Assembly (NCBI GenBank): GCA_015060625.1
Contig: SUYC01000006.1
Coordinates: forward strand, 62,001 to 126,000
From: Xylanibacter ruminicola
Lineage (GTDB): Bacteria > Bacteroidota > Bacteroidia > Bacteroidales > Bacteroidaceae
Reading direction: 5' to 3'
Length of the DNA stretch: 64,000 nucleotides
The notes below the pieces were generated by a model, which was not told the origin of the DNA, did no database searches, and saw only the letters and a list, made by a program, of their open reading frames with translations. The position numbers and the translations under genes are program-made. The first letter of the stretch is position 1. Every line of letters begins with the position of its first letter. Below, one piece after another: positions 25,262-30,873 of this stretch.

Positions 25262-25289
25262 GCTATGATTACGCACCGTATTGTGAGTT

Positions 25290-26258
25290 CTATGGTTCAA
25301 ATTTAGGTCTAGGTATCTTACCTAAAGCCGTTTGGCCGATAAAGCCATTAAGCTGGTTGGGCAGTTTCCAATTCAAAGCAGCGTTAGTCTGGTTCATCAG
25401 GGCAGTATTAAAGATGATAACATTCAGTTTTTCACTGCTAAAGATCATGCCCAGTTTCTCGCTATTTCGTGGTATACGACTATTAATCATCTTAGAATTC
25501 AGGTTGGTGCTCATACGCAGTTTATTGCAGATCAATGTGTTCAAGAACATCACCTTCTGTGTAGCATCGGCATGAGCACCGAGTGCGGCCTCGGCCTTTT
25601 CTGATGTCAGCAGATAGCCCTTTTCATCAAGCGCCTTTGCATCTTCTTTATTAGCTTCGAGAGCAGCGGTCAGCTTCTGATAGTCAACCCACTGGTCGCG
25701 CACCAGCTTCAACTGGTCGCTACCCTTGGCATTGGCCAGATACTTGTCGGTAGTCTCGATAAATTGGTCGGCCAGTGCATTCTGCTTCTGCAGCTGGGTG
25801 TAGGCCAGCGAGGCATTGATGGTGTTCTGAGTCAGTTCGGGGCACTCCTTACCGCTCAGAACTTCGTCGAGGTTCTTGCCAGCCTCTTTCAGCTGTGCAT
25901 TCACATTGTTAACCATTCTGCCCACCTCGTTCATTTTCTGAATCAGCGGTGCATACTCTGGAATCTCGCCAGCCACCTGGTTCGACAGGTCAACCAGACT
26001 GGCAAACTGCTCAGAGCGTAACTGCATCAGAGCATAGGCCATCACCTGCATTTCCTGATATGCCGAATCGGCCTTCAGCAACTCTTCCAAATTAGTTAGC
26101 TTCTCGGCGTCGGCCTCACGAGAGAAACGGGCCACCTTACCAATGTCGCCTTCGGTTTTACTAACGTCAACAGGCCAATTGATAAAATTCGACAACACAA
26201 ATCCTGCAACAACGACTACTGCTGCAACACTTAGGATAATTAACGTTTTTTTCTTCAT
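25290..26258 (-). CDS. Exported/anchored hypothetical protein
   Basis: 322 residues. N-terminal helix MKKKTLIILSVAAVVVVAGFVLSNFINWPVD acts as anchor or signal. The rest is largely alpha-helical with coiled-coil character (LIQKMNEVGRMVNNVNAQLK, TQLQKQNALADQFIETTDKY), ending in a non-helical tail. No enzymatic motif is recognised. It is 28 nt upstream of the large barrel protein on the same strand, so likely the first gene of that operon. A TAAATTTG box (reverse strand, 26287-26294) lies 29 nt before its ATG. Confidence 0.75.
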   Translation of the reverse strand: MKKKTLIILSVAAVVVVAGFVLSNFINWPVDVSKTEGDIGKVARFSREADAEKLTNLEELLKADSAYQEMQVMAYALMQLRSEQFASLVDLSNQVAGEIPEYAPLIQKMNEVGRMVNNVNAQLKEAGKNLDEVLSGKECPELTQNTINASLAYTQLQKQNALADQFIETTDKYLANAKGSDQLKLVRDQWVDYQKLTAALEANKEDAKALDEKGYLLTSEKAEAALGAHADATQKVMFLNTLICNKLRMSTNLNSKMINSRIPRNSEKLGMIFSSEKLNVIIFNTALMNQTNAALNWKLPNQLNGFIGQTALGKIPRPKFEP

Positions 26259-26286
26259 AATTATATTGCTTTAGGTTATATGGCTG

Positions 26287-26294
26287 CAAATTTA
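26287..26294 (-). promoter_or_regulatory. -7 box TAAATTTG for the 25.3-26.3 kb gene
   Basis: Reverse complement of CAAATTTA; fits TAnnTTTG, 29 nt before the ATG at 26258. Confidence 0.5.
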
Positions 26295-26360
26295 AACAAA
26301 AAAATGATACGGTGCAAGTTTTTTAGGAAAATTACACCTTATTATTAATATAAAGTTAAT

Positions 26361-26410
26361 GCCCCGCCGCAATAACCATGTGAATGGTCCGCGGCGGGGC
26401 GCTTTTTTTT
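26361..26410 (+). terminator. Strong GC-rich terminator with no plus-strand gene in front
   Basis: GCCCCGCCGC (26361-26370) pairs with GCGGCGGGGC (26391-26400), an inner ACCAT/ATGGT extends the stem, and eight Ts follow. The T run is on the plus strand, yet the only upstream gene points the other way. It may insulate the toxin-antitoxin locus, or be left over from a lost gene. Confidence 0.7.
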
Positions 26411-26435
26411 AACTGTAGCACTGTAGCGGTGTAGC
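26411..26435. repeat. Family B repeat word (AACTGTAGCACTGTAGCGGT...)
   Basis: AACTGTAGCACTGTAGCG followed by GTGTAGC, directly after the terminator. It is related to 28173-28200, 28285-28311, 53621-53646 and the GH43-internal copy. Confidence 0.65.
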
Positions 26436-26528
26436 AAAAGTGTTGCGCCCAGGCAACATAATTTCATAAAAAGTGTTGCTCACAGGCAACATTTTTAGCA
26501 AAAAGTGTTGGTTGTATGCAACATTTTT
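26436..26528. promoter_or_regulatory. Triple hairpin repeat, putative toxin-antitoxin operator
   Basis: Three copies of the form A-tract-GTGTTG-N7/8-GCAACAT at 26436-26459, 26468-26495 and 26500-26528, spaced ~32 nt. Each is an inverted repeat (GTTGC/GCAAC or similar). The third copy ends two bases before the -7 box TATCTTTG (26531-26538) and spans the -33 position. This placement is what is expected of autorepressor sites for the downstream pair. Confidence 0.65.
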
Positions 26529-26530
26529 AT

Positions 26531-26538
26531 TATCTTTG
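26531..26538 (+). promoter_or_regulatory. -7 box TATCTTTG of the toxin-antitoxin operon
   Basis: Perfect TAnnTTTG match, 27 nt before the antitoxin ATG at 26566 and adjacent to the third operator-like repeat. Confidence 0.65.
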
Positions 26539-26565
26539 CCCCCAACAACAATAATACATACGATT

Positions 26566-26775
26566 ATGTGCACAATAACATTAGAGTATAATCCAAACAA
26601 CGCATTAGCAAGGCGCAAACTAGCAGCCCTGCTGGCTACAGGTTTGTTTGCCAAGAAGGACTACATTCCTTATAAGCCTAATGCTGAAGAAATAGAGGCG
26701 CATAAAGAGTTGAGAGATGCTGTTATGAGTCATTCGCGTAAAAGTATGTCCAAAACTATTGCCCGTTACGTATGA
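26566..26775 (+). CDS. Small antitoxin-like protein
   Basis: 69 residues: MCTITLEYNPNNALARRKLA, then LLATGLFAKKDYIPYKPNAE and a basic helix SRKSMSKTIARYV. The N-terminal beta strand followed by an Ala/Leu helix resembles short Bacteroidota antitoxins found in front of toxin genes. The start at 26566 was chosen because the longer frame (from 26473) would begin inside the operator repeats, upstream of the promoter. The stop overlaps the toxin ATG by 4 nt (ATGA). Antitoxin identity rests on size, position and coupling. Confidence 0.75.
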   Translation: MCTITLEYNPNNALARRKLAALLATGLFAKKDYIPYKPNAEEIEAHKELRDAVMSHSRKSMSKTIARYV

Positions 26776-27113
26776 AATACCATCAGAGAGATATTGTAGA
26801 AGTATCTTTTTTATTTCCAGATGGAACTTTCAAGCCACACCCTGCTATCATCGTTTCGAACGATGGTCTGCAAGAGGATGAGGATGGAATGTTTTATCTC
26901 GTACTTATTACATCAAACGATTGGATCAACCCGCAGTATTCTTACCCATTAACCGACGAAATGATTATTGGCCACAAATTTACCAAACCCAGTCTGGTAA
27001 AATGCCAGATTATTGCAGGATATGTTGAACGTGACGTAGTTCGTAAATTAGGCTCGATAAAAGAAACATACTTCAACGAAATAGTTGATAAAATTGTAGA
27101 ATCAATATTTTAA
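26772..27113 (+). CDS. PemK/MazF-like toxin
   Basis: 113 residues of the PemK/MazF endoribonuclease-type fold: RDIVEVSFLFPDGTFKPHPA then IIVSND, a central YLVLITSND strand, and PSLVKCQIIAGYVERDVVRK with LGSI. The classical KRRPALV..S segment appears as KPHPAIIVSN, so the usual arginine is a histidine; activity could be altered or use another residue. Family members cleave mRNA at short motifs. It is coupled to the antitoxin and followed by a terminator. Confidence 0.8.
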   Translation: MKYHQRDIVEVSFLFPDGTFKPHPAIIVSNDGLQEDEDGMFYLVLITSNDWINPQYSYPLTDEMIIGHKFTKPSLVKCQIIAGYVERDVVRKLGSIKETYFNEIVDKIVESIF

Positions 27114-27125
27114 CAATCATACAAA

Positions 27126-27166
27126 AAAAATCCCCCTCGCCGATGGTTCAGCGGGGGGATTTCTTT
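27126..27166. terminator. Terminator between the toxin gene and the smalltalk gene
   Basis: AATCCCCCTCGC pairs with GCGGGGGGATT around a ~10-nt loop, flanked by As on the left and TTTCTTTT on the right, so it can act on both converging transcripts. Confidence 0.75.
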
Positions 27167-27167
27167 T

Positions 27168-27269
27168 CTACATGCCCATGCACGAGGTGGTGCCGAGGGC
27201 CGTTACTATCGCCGTTGCGATACTGGCAATCATCTGGATGATGAATTTCAAAGTCTCTTTCTTGCTCAT
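27168..27269 (-). CDS. Smalltalk-type short peptide
   Basis: 33 residues: MSKKETLKFIIQMIASIATA followed by IVTALGTTSCMGM. A lysine-rich start and one hydrophobic helix with a terminal Cys. Very short peptides of this kind, annotated as 'smalltalk protein', sit next to HU-like genes in many Bacteroidota genomes; the pairing here supports the call. It is 70 nt downstream of the HU-like gene on the same strand. Function unknown; LGTTSC could be a lipobox. Confidence 0.75.
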   Translation of the reverse strand: MSKKETLKFIIQMIASIATAIVTALGTTSCMGM

Positions 27270-27339
27270 AACTCAATTATTATTTTTTATTTTTCTATTT
27301 TTTTATTTTTAAAATTGGGCGGGGCTTTCGCCCCAACCC

Positions 27340-27882
27340 TTAGTCGCCGTTAGGACCGTCATAGTTGCCACCTGATGGAGTGTTGGGGTCGGTGGTGCCA
27401 TTCTCCTCTCCCTGCGAGGGGGTGTTGGCGTTTTCAGGGTCCTCGATGGCGCCGCTGTCACCACTGGTCACGCGCTTCAGTACGGTACCGTCCTCGTCAA
27501 GACAGGTGATCTGGATGCTGGTGTTCTTCAGCTCGTCCTTCACATCCACCGATGGGGTGAACACGATGCGACGGGTGGTGATGAGTGCGGTCTTCACGTC
27601 GTCGAGCTTCTCAACGGCCTTGGCGCGCACACCGAAACGCATGGTTCCCAGTCCTGGCACGGGCACGGAGTGACCCTCGGTGGCCCAGGTGCGGATAACG
27701 GCGCCTGCCGACTCCCATGCGGCCTTGATAACTCCAACCGAGATGCCCGAGTGGGTGGCTGCCTCCTGAAACACCTTCTTCTCGGCAATGCTCGAATACA
27801 GGTCGGGGCGCATCACGAAACGCTTACTGGGGTTCTTTCCGATCTTAAGCTGTCGGCGCTGTGCAATTACTTTGATACTCAT
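27340..27882 (-). CDS. HU-like DNA-binding protein with disordered tail
   Basis: 180 residues. Residues ~1-125 match the HU/IHF-like family typical of Bacteroidota (MSIKVIAQRRQLKIGKNPSK, then AATHSGISVGVIKAAWESAG and VPVPGLGTMRFGVRAKAVEK). The C-terminal ~50 residues are acidic and Asn/Gly/Pro-rich (SQGEENGTTDPNTPSGGNYD), probably disordered. First gene of a small operon with the smalltalk peptide. A TACCTTTG box (reverse, 28088-28095) ~200 nt upstream may drive it. Confidence 0.88.
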   Translation of the reverse strand: MSIKVIAQRRQLKIGKNPSKRFVMRPDLYSSIAEKKVFQEAATHSGISVGVIKAAWESAGAVIRTWATEGHSVPVPGLGTMRFGVRAKAVEKLDDVKTALITTRRIVFTPSVDVKDELKNTSIQITCLDEDGTVLKRVTSGDSGAIEDPENANTPSQGEENGTTDPNTPSGGNYDGPNGD

Positions 27883-28087
27883 AGTTTTTAGAATTGAAGA
27901 ATTGAAAAATTGAAGTTTTTAGGAAAATGTTTATTTTTTTGTTTTTACATTTTTACTTTTTCATGAGTTCGGGTTCGGGCGGGTATTAATTCTGCAGGGT
28001 GCTACAATTAATGGTAGCAATTGTTACTATTAATCTTCGCACATTTCAGGATTAATGTCGCCCTCAAGCCTCCCTCATTTTTACAGT

Positions 28088-28095
28088 GCAAAGGT
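28088..28095 (-). promoter_or_regulatory. -7 box TACCTTTG, probable HU-gene promoter
   Basis: Reverse complement of CAAAGGTA; fits TAnnTTTG. It would give a ~200-nt leader for the HU-like gene. Confidence 0.45.
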
Positions 28096-28172
28096 ACGAT
28101 ATTTTCGTTGCGGTTCACGAACACCCGGTGACATTTTTGCAAAAAAATGCTCTCTTGCGCCCTGCCCTCGCC

Positions 28173-28311
28173 CGCTACGCGCTACAGTGCTACAGTTAGA
28201 TTTCGACTCATCGCACACTAAAATTTACTTCTATATTTATATATAAATATAGGCACTAACGTTACCATCCCCCACCCCCGCACATCTAACTGTAGCACTG
28301 CAACGCGTAGC
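28173..28311. repeat. Inverted pair of family B words flanking an AT palindrome
   Basis: Two copies (28173-28200 and 28285-28311) of the AACTGTAGCACTGYAGCG-type word lie in opposite orientation, 84 nt apart. Between them is the perfect 20-nt palindrome TATATTTATATATAAATATA (28232-28251). This accounts for most of the 638-nt gene-free stretch 27883-28520; a 63-codon frame inside it is not credible as a gene. Confidence 0.65.
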
Positions 28312-28456
28312 AAAAAAAATGGGATATCATCCTTACACCCCATAAAATACTTTGTAATGGGAATAGCCGCCATCATTTTTTTGAGGCTTTATTCATAAAA
28401 AAATGTAATCCCTAAATTTTTCTGCATGATTGTGCTGGAATTCGAGGGATTCTTTG

Positions 28457-28464
28457 TATCTTTG
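28457..28464 (+). promoter_or_regulatory. -7 box TATCTTTG for the FQGPM-motif operon
   Basis: Perfect TAnnTTTG match, 56 nt before the ATG at 28521. Confidence 0.55.
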
Positions 28465-28520
28465 CAACCGTTTCGGTAGAATGGTCGGCTGGAACTAAAA
28501 ACCAAAAAGAACAAAAAACT

Positions 28521-28976
28521 ATGGACATATCAATCTCTGAATTCAACGAACTTACAGAAAAACGAAGTTTATTAATGCTGCGCATTGCGGAGTTGGAACG
28601 CAGTGCGCAGGAAAAAGACATGCTGCTGAAACGAAAGGATGAGCAGATTCTCCAACTAACTGAAGAAAACGCTAAACTAACTTCACAAAGCAATTCGCTA
28701 AACATCCAGAACCAGTATCTGCGTAACATGCTCTATCTGTCGGTTGAGCGTGTTAAGGAGTTTATGCAGCATGTAAAGGGTATGATGAACTACTCGTTTT
28801 TACGCACTTTTTTGGAGTGGACTACACCCGAAAAGTATCGTAATGAACAGCTGGCACTGTTGAACGAGGTGATGGCTCTGCCCGATGAGAAGTCGCAGAT
28901 GGTGCTTGAGAACCCCACGTTCCAGGGTCCGATGTATGATGTACATGATAACGACGAGGTAAAATTAGATAGTTAA
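28521..28976 (+). CDS. Coiled-coil protein with C-terminal FQGPMYDVHDN motif
   Basis: 151 residues. Residues ~10-70 form a coiled coil (LERSAQEKDMLLKRKDEQIL, LTEENAKLTSQSNSLNIQNQ), followed by a helical region (SVERVKEFMQHVKGMMNYSF). The C-terminus is PTFQGPMYDVHDNDEVKLDS. A near-identical motif occurs at the start of the next protein, one base downstream. Motifs of this type occur in other Bacteroidota accessory proteins as far as I recall. Function not recognised. Confidence 0.75.
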   Translation: MDISISEFNELTEKRSLLMLRIAELERSAQEKDMLLKRKDEQILQLTEENAKLTSQSNSLNIQNQYLRNMLYLSVERVKEFMQHVKGMMNYSFLRTFLEWTTPEKYRNEQLALLNEVMALPDEKSQMVLENPTFQGPMYDVHDNDEVKLDS

Positions 28977-28977
28977 T

Positions 28978-29418
28978 ATGAAGAAAGAAGAGATGATGGG
29001 CGTGACGTTCCAAGGCGACGTGACGTTCCAGGGACCGATGTTTGATATTCACGACAACGAGCACGTACATATCGGCATGCAGAGCGATTCAGACGAGTTG
29101 GGTAAGGGTGGCGACCCATCTGTGCCCGATGCTCATGCTATCCACCAAGAGGCTCCTGCCAACGAAGTTCTGTTTAAGTATATACATCCTGCGGTGGCCG
29201 ACGATAACGAGATGTGGCGCATACACCACGAGGTGAAACGCCTGGTACAACGCTTCGACGTACAGGGAATATGTATGTATCTAAAAGAGATGTGTGAATC
29301 TAAAAAACTGCTGATGCCACTGATGCCATCATTAGCTTATGCCGAGTTGGTAAGGATAGGCATGCCCAGTGGCGAAGGCTTTAACGAAAGCACCTTTAGG
29401 AGATATTATAAGCATTAG
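28978..29418 (+). CDS. FQGPMFDIHDN-motif protein, unknown function
   Basis: 146 residues. N-terminal tandem VTFQGDVTFQGPMFDIHDNE, then a low-complexity acidic linker. The C-terminal helical domain (~60-146) has YIHPAVADDNEMWRIHHEVK, RLVQRFDVQGICMYLKEM and LAYAELVRIGMPSGEGFNES. The last part looks like a small folded domain. It shares the HDN motif with the preceding protein, suggesting the two interact or bind the same partner. Transcribed together (gap of one base). Confidence 0.75.
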   Translation: MKKEEMMGVTFQGDVTFQGPMFDIHDNEHVHIGMQSDSDELGKGGDPSVPDAHAIHQEAPANEVLFKYIHPAVADDNEMWRIHHEVKRLVQRFDVQGICMYLKEMCESKKLLMPLMPSLAYAELVRIGMPSGEGFNESTFRRYYKH

Positions 29419-29517
29419 AAAATACACAACACTGCACAATGCTGCACAAACCTAATCAAGTTTAACTAATGCTGCACAGCCTACCTTAATATCCATACAA
29501 CTTACTGAGAAAGTATC

Positions 29518-29525
29518 TATCTTTG
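29518..29525 (+). promoter_or_regulatory. -7 box TATCTTTG upstream of the Rha-type gene
   Basis: TATCTTTG then CACTG, ~140 nt before the ATG at 29666. The intervening 29419-29665 stretch also has three TGCTGCACA/CTGCACA words (29430-29480) of unknown meaning. Confidence 0.45.
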
Positions 29526-29665
29526 CACTGTCAAAAATCACTTGGCAGTGCTCTTTTACATATTGCTACACCAACCCGACTCGGAATCGGCCGAGCGGAT
29601 TATTTCTTTTTTTAGGCATGGCCTAATCATAACATAGTATTAACAATTAAAATTCACACACTATT

Positions 29666-30358
29666 ATGAAAACAACAATGATTATTTCACACACAGAGAA
29701 CGAGAACCAACACATGATGACTTCGCTGGAAATAGCTGAAGTAACCGGTAAGCAGCACTGCCACATCATGGCGGCCATCCGAAAGATGGAGCCAGCATGG
29801 CAGAAAGTTAACCAATCAAATTTTCGATTGGTTGAATATCACGACAAGAAGGGCGAGCTTCGCCCCTGTTACCTGCTCACCAAAACCGAGACGCTCTACA
29901 TCGCTACCAAGTTTAACGACGAGTCGCGCGCCCGATTGGTTCTGCGCTGGGAAGAACTCGAGCTGGAAAGATTAGGCACGGATTCTTGGACGAGCCAAAA
30001 TAAACTCCCGACATTGCAGGTTCAGAAAAAGATTCTGGCCATGGCCGACGACATCATCAGTACGGGACTGCGCATGCTGAACGAACCTGCCGAGGACACA
30101 CTCACTGCCACACAGGTGGCCAAGACGTTTAACATGAGTACACTCGACTTCAATGCTGTGCTGAGCGACATGGGCATACAGTACCGCGCCCACGGTAGAT
30201 GGTACCTGGCCGAGCACCTGCAGGGTCGGGGCTTCACCGCCGAACGTACACACATCAACTACTCGCTGAAAGGCAAGCGCAAAATCAAGGTGTACATGAC
30301 GTGGACCATGGCCGGACTGAAATATCTGAACTCACAATTGGGATACCCTAACCTTTGA
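29666..30358 (+). CDS. Rha-type / KilAC-type phage regulatory protein
   Basis: 230 residues. The N-terminal ~25-105 matches the phage Rha family (MMTSLEIAEVTGKQHCHIMA, NFRLVEYHDKKGELRPCYLL, IATKFNDESRARLVLRWEEL). The C-terminal ~140-225 resembles a KilAC antirepressor domain (LTATQVAKTFNMSTLDFNAV, GIQYRAHGRWYLAEHLQGRG). The two are joined by ERLGTDSWTSQNKLPT, whose middle is encoded by a repeat (29973-29999) also found inside the BT4734-type gene. Such proteins are usually prophage regulators; here it sits in a cassette without capsid or tail genes. Confidence 0.85.
   Translation: MKTTMIISHTENENQHMMTSLEIAEVTGKQHCHIMAAIRKMEPAWQKVNQSNFRLVEYHDKKGELRPCYLLTKTETLYIATKFNDESRARLVLRWEELELERLGTDSWTSQNKLPTLQVQKKILAMADDIISTGLRMLNEPAEDTLTATQVAKTFNMSTLDFNAVLSDMGIQYRAHGRWYLAEHLQGRGFTAERTHINYSLKGKRKIKVYMTWTMAGLKYLNSQLGYPNL
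29973..29999. repeat. Family C repeat word inside the Rha-type gene
   Basis: AGGCACGGATTCTTGGACGA followed by GCCAAAA. It matches 31401-31427 with one mismatch over its first 24 bases and is in frame in both, giving LGTDSWTSQ in two unrelated proteins. Confidence 0.75.
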
Positions 30359-30383
30359 GACATGAAACATTAACCATTATACT

Positions 30384-30848
30384 ATGAACATATCAGACAC
30401 ACTTTTAGAGAAATTGATGGAGATGGAGGGATGCCGACTGACGGCTTATCGCGACGCCAATGGCACACCCACCATCGGGTATGGACACACACAAGGGGTT
30501 CGCATGGGCGACCGCATCAGCGCACAACAGGCACGCGATTGGCTTCGACAGGATGCCAGCCAGGTGATGCGCCAGGTGCGCCAACTACACGTGGCACGCA
30601 CCGAGGCTCAGCTTGAGGCACTCACATCGTTTGCCTTCAACGTGGGCATCGGCCGACTGAAGCAATCCACCCTGCTACGCACCATCCGGCAAGGTGGCAG
30701 CAAGCAGGCCATCCAGCGCGAGTTTAAGCGATGGGTATATGCTGGCGGTCGCAAGTTGCCAGGCTTGGTAGCCCGCCGCCAGTGGGAGGCCACCCGCTTT
30801 TTCGAACCCAGCTTTGCCACCGACGATGAAATCATCGACCGAGTGTAA
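30384..30848 (+). CDS. GH24 phage-type lysozyme (endolysin)
   Basis: 154 residues cleaving peptidoglycan. The catalytic triad corresponding to T4 lysozyme Glu11/Asp20/Thr26 appears as E15, D24 and T30 in EMEGCRLTAYRDANGTPTIG followed by YGHT. Later segments EALTSFAFNVGIGRLKQST and LPGLVARRQWEATRFF are typical of the RrrD-like group. No signal peptide is evident, so release would need a holin, lysis or another route; none is seen nearby. It sits between the Rha-type regulator and the BT4734-type gene. Confidence 0.92.
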   Translation: MNISDTLLEKLMEMEGCRLTAYRDANGTPTIGYGHTQGVRMGDRISAQQARDWLRQDASQVMRQVRQLHVARTEAQLEALTSFAFNVGIGRLKQSTLLRTIRQGGSKQAIQREFKRWVYAGGRKLPGLVARRQWEATRFFEPSFATDDEIIDRV

Positions 30849-30873
30849 ACATCAAAGATTAAACATTAAAGCT

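Noticed and set aside
26436..26528. Possible CRISPR array (three ~30-nt repeats)
   Set aside because: Only three imperfect units with ~4-9-nt gaps, no spacers and no cas genes; the position fits a promoter operator.
28055..28246. 63-codon plus-strand frame upstream of the FQGPM genes
   Set aside because: It runs across the HU promoter and a dispersed repeat word, and the translation resembles no protein.
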